A stretch of DNA of 15,173 nucleotides, from NCBI GenBank assembly GCA_025360945.1, contig JANYBE010000618.1:1-15173 (forward strand), given 5' to 3'. This document shows, piece by piece, positions 1 through 7,580 of this stretch. Source of the stretch: Rhizobacter sp. (lineage in GTDB: Bacteria > Pseudomonadota > Gammaproteobacteria > Burkholderiales > Burkholderiaceae_C). Each line of letters begins with the position of its first letter. Positions within the stretch are counted from its first letter, which is position 1. The notes under the pieces are model-generated. The model searched no databases, had not been told where the DNA came from, and worked only from the letters and a program-made list of their open reading frames with translations. A program made the position numbers and the translations under genes.

Positions 1-819
1 CTCGGCATCGATGCCCTGGGCTACGAGAAGATCGAGAAGGACCGCCTGATGCAGGCGATCCAGCGGCCCTACGGCATGGTTCTGGTGACCGGCCCGACCG
101 GGTCTGGCAAGACGGTGTCGCTCTATACCTGCCTGAACATCCTCAACCAGCCGGGCGTGAACATCTCCACCGTCGAAGACCCGGCGGAAATCAACTTGCC
201 CGGCGTCAACCAGGTCAACGTCAACGACAAGGCCGGCCTCACGTTCGCGGCCGCGCTGAAGTCATTCCTGCGCCAGGATCCGGACATCATCATGGTCGGT
301 GAAATTCGTGACCTCGAAACCGCTGACATCGCGATCAAGGCCGCGCAGACCGGCCACATGGTCATGTCCACGCTGCACACCAACGATGCGCCGACGACGC
401 TGACGCGGCTGCTCAACATGGGCGTTGCACCATTCAACATCGCCTCCAGCGTGTTGCTGATCACCGCTCAGCGGCTGGCCCGCAAGCTGTGCGAGACATG
501 CAAGACCCAGGCCGACTACCCGCGCGAGGCGATGCTCAAGGCCGGCTTCACCCAAACCGATCTCGACGGCACCTGGCGCCCGTATCGCTCCGTCGGCTGC
601 TCGTCGTGCAACAACGGCTACAAGGGCCGCGTCGGCATCTACCAGGTCATGCCGATCACCGAAGACATCCAGCGCATCATCCTGAGCTCGGGCACCTCGA
701 TGGACATCGCCCAGCAGGCGCAGCGCGAAGGCGTGCGCGACCTGCGGCAGTCGGGCCTGGTCAAGGTCCGCGCCGGCGTCACGACGCTGGAAGAAGTGAT
801 CTCGGTGACCAACGAATGA
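1..819 (+). CDS. pilB: Type IV pilus assembly ATPase PilB (5' truncated by window edge)
   Basis: This is the C-terminal ATPase half of the GspE/PilB secretion ATPase that powers type IV pilus extension from the cytoplasmic face of the inner membrane. The frame is open from base 1, so the gene begins outside the window; 272 residues are present. Walker A (GPTGSGKT) is at bases 91-114. It is followed by an Asp box (VEDPAE), Walker B (IIMVGEIRD), a His box (STLHTNDAPTT) and a four-cysteine zinc site made of CETC and GCSSC before GYKGRVGIYQV. The two CxxC pairs and direct linkage to pilC and pilD favour PilB over the retraction ATPase PilT. It is separated from pilC by 67 bases. I see no frameshift or lost catalytic residue in the visible part. 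Confidence 0.95.
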   Translation, partial: LGIDALGYEKIEKDRLMQAIQRPYGMVLVTGPTGSGKTVSLYTCLNILNQPGVNISTVEDPAEINLPGVNQVNVNDKAGLTFAAALKSFLRQDPDIIMVGEIRDLETADIAIKAAQTGHMVMSTLHTNDAPTTLTRLLNMGVAPFNIASSVLLITAQRLARKLCETCKTQADYPREAMLKAGFTQTDLDGTWRPYRSVGCSSCNNGYKGRVGIYQVMPITEDIQRIILSSGTSMDIAQQAQREGVRDLRQSGLVKVRAGVTTLEEVISVTNE

Positions 820-860
820 GTCACGTTTGAACAGCCCCTGACACACCACAAACAACGGGA

Positions 861-877
861 CGGGGAACACATCCCCG
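861..877 (+). other. Small hairpin abutting the pilC ribosome binding site
   Basis: In the 67-base pilB-pilC gap there is a perfect 6-bp inverted repeat, CGGGGA-ACACA-TCCCCG. Its 3' arm touches the purine-rich Shine-Dalgarno GAGAGG at 877-882, just before the pilC ATG at 887. It has no T tract, so it is not a classical terminator. It could modulate pilC translation or mark an RNA processing site; this is inference. Confidence 0.4.
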
Positions 878-886
878 AGAGGCAAT

Positions 887-2107
887 ATGGCGACTGCAAC
901 GGCTTTGAAGAGTGTCAAGGACATCGTCTTCGAGTGGGAAGGCAAGGACAAGAACGGCAAGATCGTGCGCGGCGAGATGCGCGCCGGGGGCGAGGCCGTG
1001 GTCGGCGCCAGCCTGCGCCGCCAGGGCATCCTGGTCAACAAGGTGAAGAAGCGCCGCTTGAGCGGCGGCAAGGCGATCAAGCAAAAGGACATCGCCGTCT
1101 TCACGCGCCAGCTCTCCACGATGATGCGCGCCGGCGTGCCGCTGATCCAGTCCTTCGACATCGTCGCACGTGGCAGTACCAACCCGAAGTTGACGCGACT
1201 GCTGACCGACATCCGCAGCGACGTCGAGACCGGCACCAGCCTGTCGTCGGCGTTCCGCAAGCACCCGCTGTACTTCGACGCGCTGTACTGCAACCTGGTG
1301 GAAGCCGGCGAGGCTGGCGGCATTTTGGAGACGCTGCTCGACCGCCTGGCGATCTACCAGGAAAAGACGATGGCGATCAAGAACAAGATCAAGTCAGCGC
1401 TGATCTATCCGATCGCGGTGTTGGTGGTCGCGTTTGTTGTACTCGCCGTCATCATGATCTTCGTGATCCCAGCATTCGAGGACGTGTTCAAGTCCTTCGG
1501 CGCGGACCTGCCGGCGCCGACGCTGGTCGTGATCGCGATGTCCAAGTTCTTCGTCGGCTACTGGTACCTGATCTTTGGCATCCTCGGCGGCGGCACCTAC
1601 TTCTTCCTGCAATCCTGGAAGCGCTCGGTAAAGATGCAGAAGTTCATGGACCGCCTGCTGCTGCGCGTGCCGGTGTTTGGCGAACTGGTCAACAAGTCGT
1701 CGGTCGCGCGCTGGACGCGCACGCTGTCGACCATGTTCGCTGCTGGCGTGCCGCTCGTCGAGGCGCTCGACTCGGTCGGCGGCGCCTCGGGCAACGCGGT
1801 CTTTCAGGAAGCCACCGAGCAGATCCAGAAGGACGTCTCCACCGGCTCGGCACTCACCACCTCAATGCAGACCACCGGTGTGTTCCCGACCATGGTGATC
1901 CAGATGTGCGCGATCGGCGAAGAGTCCGGCTCGCTCGACCAGATGCTGGGCAAGGCCGCCGAGTTCTACGAGGACGAGGTCGACGAAGCGGTGAAGGGGC
2001 TGTCGAGCCTGATGGAGCCGTTCATCATCGTCATCCTGGGCACGCTGATCGGCGGCATCGTGGTCTCGATGTATCTCCCGATCTTCAAGCTCGGCCAGGT
2101 GGTCTGA
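887..2107 (+). CDS. pilC: Type IV pilus inner-membrane platform protein PilC
   Basis: PilC is the polytopic GspF-family platform that couples the PilB motor to pilin insertion in the inner membrane. The 406-residue length is normal for the family. Two T2SF domains are visible at about residues 70-193 and 273-396, each opening with the matching motif FTRQLSTMMRAGVPL or WTRTLSTMFAAGVPL. Membrane segments lie at about 172-196, 220-241 and 379-400. The conserved GEESGSLDQML motif is at 344-354. The ATG at 887 follows GAGAGG with four bases between. It sits between pilB and pilD (stop to pilD ATG 13 bases), as expected for a pilBCD operon. Nothing is odd in the protein. Confidence 0.96.
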   Translation: MATATALKSVKDIVFEWEGKDKNGKIVRGEMRAGGEAVVGASLRRQGILVNKVKKRRLSGGKAIKQKDIAVFTRQLSTMMRAGVPLIQSFDIVARGSTNPKLTRLLTDIRSDVETGTSLSSAFRKHPLYFDALYCNLVEAGEAGGILETLLDRLAIYQEKTMAIKNKIKSALIYPIAVLVVAFVVLAVIMIFVIPAFEDVFKSFGADLPAPTLVVIAMSKFFVGYWYLIFGILGGGTYFFLQSWKRSVKMQKFMDRLLLRVPVFGELVNKSSVARWTRTLSTMFAAGVPLVEALDSVGGASGNAVFQEATEQIQKDVSTGSALTTSMQTTGVFPTMVIQMCAIGEESGSLDQMLGKAAEFYEDEVDEAVKGLSSLMEPFIIVILGTLIGGIVVSMYLPIFKLGQVV

Positions 2108-2120
2108 CCTTCGCTTGCCG

Positions 2121-2975
2121 ATGGATCCGCAGACCCTGGCGGCCTTCCTGTCGCCGCTCGCGCTTGCCGTGTTCGGCCTGTGCATCGGCAGCTTTCTGAA
2201 TGTCGTGATCCACCGCCTGCCGCTGATGCTGGATCGCGGCTGGCGCATTGACAGCGCCGAACTTCTGGATGTGAAGATCGACGCGCCCGCGCCAATCACA
2301 CTGTCTACGCCGCGCTCGCGCTGCCCGTCCTGCGGTCACCAGATCACCTGGCACGAAAACATCCCGCTGCTGAGCTACGCGCGACTGGGCGGAAAGTGCT
2401 CGGCCTGCAAGGCGCCGATCTCGCTGCGCTACCCGGCAGTCGAACTGCTGACCGCGCTGCTGTTCGCCGCCTGCGGTTGGCGCTTCGGCGCCCAGCCCCA
2501 GGTGCTGCTGTGGTGCGGCATGGTCGCCACGCTGATCGCACTGGCGCTTATCGACTTCGACACGCAATACCTGCCCGACGACCTGACAATGCCGCTGCTG
2601 TGGGCCGGCATTGTTTCTGCCGCATTGGGCTGGTTGCCCATCAAGCTGGGAGTGTCGGTCGGTGGTGCGGTAGCGGGCTACGTATCGCTCTGGCTTGTGT
2701 TTCACGCCTACCGACTGATCCGCGGCAAGGAGGGTATGGGCGCGGGCGACTTCAAGCTGCTCGCCGCACTGGGCGCTTGGCTTGGCTGGCAGCTGATCCC
2801 GTCGGTCATCCTGCTGTCGTCGGCGGTCGGCGCGATCGTCGGCATCGCCCTGATCGTGGGTCGAAAGCACGACCGCGATGTGCCGATTCCCTTCGGTCCG
2901 TACCTGGCGGGGGGCGGCATCGCCGCACTGTTCTTTGGCGAGCCATTGACGCGCCTGTGGATGCTGCCGGTCTGA
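2121..2975 (+). CDS. pilD: Prepilin peptidase / N-methyltransferase PilD
   Basis: This bifunctional inner-membrane aspartic protease removes the leader peptide of type IV pilins and pseudopilins and methylates the new N-terminus. The 284-residue protein starts with the N-terminal peptidase-A24 hallmark GSFLNVVIHRLP (23-34). The cytoplasmic zinc loop has CPSC and CSAC pairs at C68, C71, C93 and C96. The catalytic aspartates lie in IDFDTQYLPD (144-153) and in GMGAGDFK (205-212, D210). Several hydrophobic membrane helices follow. I chose the ATG at 2121; a TTG at 2115 would add two residues. The gene follows pilC closely and overlaps the start of coaE. Confidence 0.96.
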   Translation: MDPQTLAAFLSPLALAVFGLCIGSFLNVVIHRLPLMLDRGWRIDSAELLDVKIDAPAPITLSTPRSRCPSCGHQITWHENIPLLSYARLGGKCSACKAPISLRYPAVELLTALLFAACGWRFGAQPQVLLWCGMVATLIALALIDFDTQYLPDDLTMPLLWAGIVSAALGWLPIKLGVSVGGAVAGYVSLWLVFHAYRLIRGKEGMGAGDFKLLAALGAWLGWQLIPSVILLSSAVGAIVGIALIVGRKHDRDVPIPFGPYLAGGGIAALFFGEPLTRLWMLPV

Positions 2976-3565
2976 GCCTTCGCATCGGTCTGACCGGTGG
3001 CATCGGCAGCGGCAAGAGCACAGTCGGCAAGCTGCTCGCGCAACTCGGCGCGACCCTCATCGACACTGACCAGATCGCGCGCCAGCTGACGCTGCCGGGT
3101 GGCGCAGCCATCGATCGCATCGCGCATGACTTCGGCCCTGGCATGATCGCCGTCGATGGCGGGCTCGCTCGCGCGCGCATGCGCGACCTGGTGTTCGCCG
3201 ACGCCACAGCCAAGCAACGCCTCGAAGCCATTCTTCACCCCTTGATCGGTATCGAGACCGAGCGCCAGGCTGCCGCCGCTCGAGGCGCGCCCGCGCTGGT
3301 GTTGGACGTACCGCTGCTGGTCGAATCCGGGCGCTGGCGTGCCAAGGTCGACAAGGTGCTGGTGGTCGATTGCCGCGAGGCCACCCAGATCGAGCGCGTG
3401 GTGGAACGTTCGGGCTGGACGCCCGAGGCAGTGCGCTCGGTGATCGACAGCCAGGCACCACGCCACCGGCGCCGCGCGAGTGCCGACGCCGTGATCTTCA
3501 ATGACGAACTCACGCCGGATCAGCTCGCCGCTGAAGTGCACACGATCTGGGAGCGCTGGACCTGA
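2957..3565 (+). CDS. coaE: Dephospho-CoA kinase CoaE
   Basis: CoaE phosphorylates the 3'-hydroxyl of dephospho-CoA, the last step of coenzyme A synthesis, in the cytoplasm. The P-loop GGIGSGKS is at residues 14-21 counted from the GTG at 2957. It is followed by DTDQIARQL, the conserved HP of ILHPLI, VLDVPLLVESG in the lid/CoA region and ADAVIFND near the end. Length is about 202 residues, close to the usual 200. There is no ATG near the correct N-terminus: GTG 2957 overlaps pilD by 19 bases, while CTG 2972 would give a 4-base overlap with the pilD stop and a start directly before SLRIGLTGG. The exact start is therefore uncertain. The frame stays open far upstream inside pilD, but that extension is only a shadow. 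Confidence 0.93.
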   Translation: MDAAGLSLRIGLTGGIGSGKSTVGKLLAQLGATLIDTDQIARQLTLPGGAAIDRIAHDFGPGMIAVDGGLARARMRDLVFADATAKQRLEAILHPLIGIETERQAAAARGAPALVLDVPLLVESGRWRAKVDKVLVVDCREATQIERVVERSGWTPEAVRSVIDSQAPRHRRRASADAVIFNDELTPDQLAAEVHTIWERWT

Positions 3566-3643
3566 GCGTGCCACTGCGGCATGCGGCGCCAACGCACGGG
3601 CCTGTGAAACAATCGCCCACCAACGGCCATGCAGGGCCCACGC

Positions 3644-3647
3644 AGGA
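3644..3647 (+). promoter_or_regulatory. Ribosome binding site for the TTG start of zapD
   Basis: AGGA sits 9 bases upstream of TTG 3657. It supports that codon as the start, since no ATG or GTG gives the expected N-terminus. Confidence 0.5.
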
Positions 3648-3656
3648 CCGCGCACC

Positions 3657-4412
3657 TTGATCCTCTACGAGCACCCGTTCAACGAAAGCATCCGCACGAT
3701 GCTGCGCCTCGAGCACCTGTTCGACCGGCTTGGCCAGCTGATCGCTCGTGATGCCGCGGTCGATCACCATTACGCGCTCGCCACGCTCTTCGAGATCATG
3801 GACGTAGCCTCGCGCGCTGATCTGAAATCCGACCTGCTGAAGGATCTCGAGAAGCACAAGCAGCAGTTCGCCAGCTACCGCGGCAATCCGTCGATCTCCG
3901 AGGCCGCGCTCGACGACGTGATCGGCCGCATAGCCCACGCCCACAACGGCCTGAACCAGCTCCAAGGCAAGGCCGGCGCCGCCTTGAGCAGCAACGAGTG
4001 GCTGATGAGCATCCGCAGCCGCATCAGCATTCCCGGCGGCACCTGCGAGTTCGATCTGCCGGCCTACCACGCCTGGCAAAAACTCAGCCCGCAGCGTCGC
4101 CGTGCCGACCTGATGCACTGGGTCGCGTCGATGATGCCGCTCGCCGAAGCGCTGCAAGTGCTGCTCGGCCTGCTGCGCGACTCGGGCGTGCCGCACAAGG
4201 TCATCGCCCCAGCCGGCCAGTACCAGCAAAGCCTGTCGCAGGGCCGGACCTACCTGCTGATGCGGGTGCGGCTGGACGTGCCCGAGGACGTCGTCCCCGA
4301 GATCAGCGGCCACCGGCTGATGGCATCGGTGCGCCTGATGCGTCAAGACGCCGAGGGGAGACTCAAGCCGCACGCGGTCGACACCGCTTTCGAATTGACC
4401 TTGTGCGCATGA
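3657..4412 (+). CDS. zapD: Cell division protein ZapD (Z-ring associated, FtsZ bundling)
   Basis: ZapD (formerly YacF, DUF1342) binds the C-terminal tail of FtsZ and cross-links its filaments at the division site. From the TTG at 3657 the product has 251 residues, matching the roughly 250 of the family. It opens with the characteristic ILYEHPFNESIRTMLRLEHLF and contains the conserved EWLMSIRSRISIPGG segment, with C-terminal RTYLLMRVRL. An upstream extension of the frame to 3501 overlaps coaE and has no family similarity, so I rejected it. The 91-base gap after coaE may hold a separate promoter. The gene ends in an ATGA overlap with yacG, suggesting translational coupling. Confidence 0.93.
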   Translation: MILYEHPFNESIRTMLRLEHLFDRLGQLIARDAAVDHHYALATLFEIMDVASRADLKSDLLKDLEKHKQQFASYRGNPSISEAALDDVIGRIAHAHNGLNQLQGKAGAALSSNEWLMSIRSRISIPGGTCEFDLPAYHAWQKLSPQRRRADLMHWVASMMPLAEALQVLLGLLRDSGVPHKVIAPAGQYQQSLSQGRTYLLMRVRLDVPEDVVPEISGHRLMASVRLMRQDAEGRLKPHAVDTAFELTLCA

Positions 4413-4621
4413 GCTCGGAGGTCACCGGTTCGCGCGTGATCCGCTGCCCGGGCTGCGGCGGCCCCAGCGTGTATTCGACGACCAACGCGTACCGGCCGTT
4501 TTGCAGCGCGCGCTGCAAGAACAACGACTTCGGCGCCTGGGCGAGCGAGGGATACAGCGTCGCGGCCGAGCCCGATCCCGAAGACCCGGACGCCCCACCG
4601 GGCAATACGCTGCCGCACTGA
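4409..4621 (+). CDS. yacG: DNA gyrase inhibitor YacG (zinc-binding)
   Basis: YacG is a small zinc protein; in Escherichia coli it binds GyrB and inhibits DNA gyrase. The 70-residue product has the family zinc site: CPGC at residues 13-16 and CSARC at 32-36 in the FCSARCKNNDFGAWASEGY signature. An acidic, proline-rich tail (EPDPEDPDAPP) follows. The ATG at 4409 overlaps the zapD stop as ATGA, the usual coupling in zapD-yacG pairs. It converges on the HAD gene with 16 bases between stops, and I see no clear terminator there. Confidence 0.93.
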   Translation: MSSEVTGSRVIRCPGCGGPSVYSTTNAYRPFCSARCKNNDFGAWASEGYSVAAEPDPEDPDAPPGNTLPH

Positions 4622-4637
4622 ACCCGCGGCGGTCGCC

Positions 4638-5237
4638 TCAACGCGCGAGCCAGTGATCCGCGAAGCCCGCCAGATCGTCGTGCACCGATTTCGCGAGTGC
4701 AAGATCAGTTCCGATGTTCGGGCTGCCGTTCGGGGCACGCAGCACCAGGGCCGTGTGCACGTGCGAGGGCACGCCGCGCATGTAGGCGGCGTAGTCGTCG
4801 ACGAATGCGATCGGTTGCAGGGCTTCGATCGTGTCGGCCTTCGGACTGCGTTCACCGGCCGCATTGCCGGTGGCGATCACGCGGTCGATCGGGAAACCCA
4901 GGTCCCGCAGATTGCGCAATCGCGCCGCCTCAAATTCGAACTCCAGCGCTGAGACACAGACCAGATCGAAGCCCGCGTCGCGCAAGCGATGACAGGCGTC
5001 CACGGCTCCGGCGATGGCCGGCACCGTGGTCCAGAAGTGCTCGTCGAAAGCCGCGCGGAACTGCACCCGCCGCGCCGGATCGAGCCGCTCGACCTCCCAG
5101 CGGTCCAGGGGCCAATAGGCCTGCGGGTCGCGCTCGATCGGGGCCACGCCGAAGGCACGTTGCCACGCCGAGGCGTAGCCGAGATGAAAGTCCAGCAGAA
5201 CGCCGTCGGCGTCGAGTGCGATGAGGGGTCGTGGCAT
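4638..5237 (-). CDS. HAD-superfamily hydrolase, substrate unknown
   Basis: This 199-residue protein has the four HAD motifs: I, ALDADGVLLDF with nucleophile D9 and D11; II, VCVSAL with S96; III, a lysine in SPKAD (K133); and IV, AFVDDY with D147 and D148. The cap between motifs I and II is helical and about 60-70 residues long, as in subclass C1 phosphatases and 5'-nucleotidases. It should be a soluble magnesium-dependent phosphohydrolase, but the substrate cannot be read from the sequence. ATG 5237 directly precedes the motif-I strand; a longer frame to 5309 overlaps the upstream gene. The gap to the HTH gene is 34 bases, so it may be the last gene of the kinase-ligase-WS/DGAT operon, or an unrelated neighbour. 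Confidence 0.8.
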   Translation of the reverse strand: MPRPLIALDADGVLLDFHLGYASAWQRAFGVAPIERDPQAYWPLDRWEVERLDPARRVQFRAAFDEHFWTTVPAIAGAVDACHRLRDAGFDLVCVSALEFEFEAARLRNLRDLGFPIDRVIATGNAAGERSPKADTIEALQPIAFVDDYAAYMRGVPSHVHTALVLRAPNGSPNIGTDLALAKSVHDDLAGFADHWLAR

Positions 5238-5271
5238 GCGGCACTCTAGCCGCTTACGCACGCGCTTGCTG

Positions 5272-5925
5272 TCACTTGCCGGACGCAGTGGTCTTGACCG
5301 TCTCAGCACGAAACACCAGCGCCGCCTCGAACGAGGCGCGCACGAACTTCAGCGCCGCGGCGAATTCCTCGTCACTGAGCTGGCGCGCCGCATCGCTGGC
5401 GCGGTAGATGTTCGCGAACTCGCGCTCGCGGCCGGCCTGCACGGCAAGGCGTCCGAGCCCCAGACTCTCGAGCGTCGCCCACAGCTTGGGGTTGTAGGTG
5501 CGGGTAAGCTTCATCACGACCGGAATCGGATCGTTGCGGCCGAGCACGCCGGCCAGTCGAAGGATGATCTCGAACGGCAAACCGACCTTGCCGCCCTCGA
5601 CCTGCTCGAGCAAGCTCAGGTCCTTCAGGTTGATCGCGCGGCCAAGGTCGGCAAGCGTCAGGCCCGCGCCTTCGCGCAGATCGCGGAACAGGCCACCGGC
5701 CTTCTCGACCACGGCCTTGTGCGACGGCTTGGTCAGGCGCGACGCAGCAACGCGGAACGACAGGTCGGCTGCCGTGTTCGCGATGCCGAGCACAAAGTCG
5801 GTCCACGAACGCAGATCGCGTGCAAGCTTGAGCAGGCCATCGCTGGCCGGCGCCTCCGCGGCGAGCGGGCGGACCTTGGTGATCGCCTTCGTTGCAGACT
5901 TGCGCTTTGCCGGTGTGCTGGGCAT
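5272..5925 (-). CDS. XRE-like helix-turn-helix protein with N-terminal helical segment
   Basis: The 217-residue product begins with a short basic leader (TPAKRKSATKAITKV). A helical, partly hydrophobic segment at about 32-62 (RDLRSWTDFVLGIANTAADL) comes next. A Cro/C1-type helix-turn-helix lies at about 78-135 (LREGAGLTLADLGRAINL, then LEQVEGGKVGLPFEII). A helical C-terminal region without a recognised fold follows. ATG 5925 has AAGGGA just upstream at 5930-5935 on the minus strand. It lies 26 bases after the WS/DGAT stop and is almost certainly co-transcribed with it. I infer a DNA-binding regulator of this lipid operon. The segment before the HTH could alternatively touch a membrane or lipid surface. 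No family name is recognised. Confidence 0.75.
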   Translation of the reverse strand: MPSTPAKRKSATKAITKVRPLAAEAPASDGLLKLARDLRSWTDFVLGIANTAADLSFRVAASRLTKPSHKAVVEKAGGLFRDLREGAGLTLADLGRAINLKDLSLLEQVEGGKVGLPFEIILRLAGVLGRNDPIPVVMKLTRTYNPKLWATLESLGLGRLAVQAGREREFANIYRASDAARQLSDEEFAAALKFVRASFEAALVFRAETVKTTASGK

Positions 5926-5951
5926 GGCTTCCCTTGGCTCGTGAGGCGAAA

Positions 5952-7556
5952 TCAGGCCGTGCGCGCAGCGGCCGTCGCCGACTTGCGGCTGCGCTTGCTT
6001 GCAATCGGTGCAGCGGCTACTTTGGTGGCGACACGCCGGCGCGAAGGTGTTTTCTTCACGGTCGCAATCACCGTTTTCGCCGGCGCGCGTTTCTTCGCCG
6101 CAGGCTCCGGCGCAGCGACAACCGCCGCAGGCTCCGCGACCGGCAATGCCGCAATCAGGTCGCGCAGCTTGTTGTGCTCTTCGACCACGTAGTCCGCGAG
6201 GTCGGCCACATCGGGCATTGCACGCCGGCACGCGGTGAGGCCGACTTCGAGCGAGCCGTTGTAGCTCTGCACCGTCATGTTCAGTGCGATTCCATGACCG
6301 GGGATGGACACCGGAAAGAAGCTCGCGAGCTTCGCCCCCGCGAAGTACAGCGGGAACTGTGGCCCCGGCACGTTCGAGATGGCCACATTGACGACAGGCG
6401 GCAGCCGGTTGGCGAGTCGCGAGCGGCCGTACAGCGACACCAGCCCCGTCATCAGCCACGGCACGCCCAGCGACGGGAAGTCGCTCGGCATCGCGCCCTT
6501 CAAACTGCCCTGGAGCTTCTTGCCGACATTGGCCGAGGCACTGATCGCCTTGAGGCGCTCGATCGGGTCTTCGGTCGTTGTCGCCAGGCTCACCATCATC
6601 ATCGACACTTGGTTGTTCGGGTCGGTGTTACCGGCCTCGCGCAGCGACACTGGCACGCCGGCAACCAGCGGCTTGTCGGGCACGCATTCGTAGTCCGCGA
6701 GGTAGCGCTTGAGCGCGCCGGCACAGGTCGCCATCACCACGTCATTCAGGCTCGCCCCGCTGCGCCTGGCCATCGCCTTGACTTCGGCCAGTGGCAGCGA
6801 ACGTGCGGCGAACGCACGCTGGTTCGTGATCGCGACGTTCAACGGCGTGCGCGGCGCGCGCTGCAAGCCGGCCGGCATCACCAGGCGGCGCTTGCCGTCG
6901 ACGTCCGAGACCGGGTAGACGACGCTGCGGAGCGCACGGCCGACGGCGGGCAGCGACTTGAATAGCTTGATGTATTGGGTCACCGCATTGCTGAGCGCGG
7001 CGCCGGCGAGCTCGGCCACGCCGAGCTGATACTGGTTGGTGCGCTGGCGCGGTCGCGGCGGCTTGATCGGTGCCGGCACGGCCGTGCCGCTGAGCAGCGC
7101 CTTCGTGATCGCTACGCCGGCCTGGCCGTCGATAGCCGCGTGATGCATCTTGTTGTAGATCGCCACCTGGCCGGTGTTCAAGCCTTCGATCACATAGATT
7201 TCCCAGAGCGGACGGCTCCTGTCGAGCAGACTCGAGTGCAGTCGCGCGACGTACTTCTCGAGCTGTTCCATCGTGCCCGGTCGGGGCAAGATAACGTGGC
7301 GCACGTGGTAGTCGAGGTCGACGTCTTCGTCGTCGACCCACACCGGGTTCGCCAGATCGAAGGGCATCAGCGCGAGCTTGCGCTGGAACACCGACGCGAG
7401 GTGCATGCGCGAGGCCATCCAGCGTTTCACGTCTTCGTAGTAGTCGCGCGCATATCCCTCGGGCAGATCGGCGATCTGCAGACTGCCGACGTGCATCGGC
7501 ATCTCGGGGGTCTCCAGATGCAGGAACGAGGCGTCCATTCCGCTCAGGTGGTTCAT
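5952..7556 (-). CDS. WS/DGAT family acyltransferase (wax ester synthase / diacylglycerol acyltransferase) with basic C-terminal tail
   Basis: This enzyme moves the acyl group of acyl-CoA to a fatty alcohol or diacylglycerol, making wax esters or triacylglycerol. It works at the membrane or lipid-droplet surface. The N-terminus MNHLSGMDASFLHLE is typical. PLWEIYVIEGL begins at 116, the catalytic HHAAIDG is at 138-144 (H139, D143), and SLNDVVMATCAGALKRYL and NVAISNVPGP are present, all family hallmarks. It is 534 residues, against about 450-470 for well-known members. The excess is a tail at about 473-534 rich in Ala, Lys and Arg (AAKKRAPAK, KKTPSRRR, SKRSRKS), resembling histone H1-like tails. 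ATG 7556 follows AAGGA and lies 24 bases after the ligase stop. Substrate preference cannot be judged from sequence. Confidence 0.93.
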   Translation of the reverse strand: MNHLSGMDASFLHLETPEMPMHVGSLQIADLPEGYARDYYEDVKRWMASRMHLASVFQRKLALMPFDLANPVWVDDEDVDLDYHVRHVILPRPGTMEQLEKYVARLHSSLLDRSRPLWEIYVIEGLNTGQVAIYNKMHHAAIDGQAGVAITKALLSGTAVPAPIKPPRPRQRTNQYQLGVAELAGAALSNAVTQYIKLFKSLPAVGRALRSVVYPVSDVDGKRRLVMPAGLQRAPRTPLNVAITNQRAFAARSLPLAEVKAMARRSGASLNDVVMATCAGALKRYLADYECVPDKPLVAGVPVSLREAGNTDPNNQVSMMMVSLATTTEDPIERLKAISASANVGKKLQGSLKGAMPSDFPSLGVPWLMTGLVSLYGRSRLANRLPPVVNVAISNVPGPQFPLYFAGAKLASFFPVSIPGHGIALNMTVQSYNGSLEVGLTACRRAMPDVADLADYVVEEHNKLRDLIAALPVAEPAAVVAAPEPAAKKRAPAKTVIATVKKTPSRRRVATKVAAAPIASKRSRKSATAAARTA

Positions 7557-7580
7557 GGCAGGTGTCCTTCGTGAATGGGT

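Noticed and set aside
2396..2956. Upstream extension of the coaE frame through pilD, suggesting a longer or fused CoaE
   Set aside because: The extension is arginine-rich shadow sequence within pilD; CoaE similarity begins only at SLRIGLTGG.
3608..3613. Possible -10 element AACAAT upstream of zapD
   Set aside because: No acceptable -35 box at the right distance; too weak to list as a promoter.
5926..6459. Upstream extension of the HTH gene frame into the WS/DGAT gene
   Set aside because: It overlaps a well supported coding region, and the ATG at 5925 has a good ribosome site.
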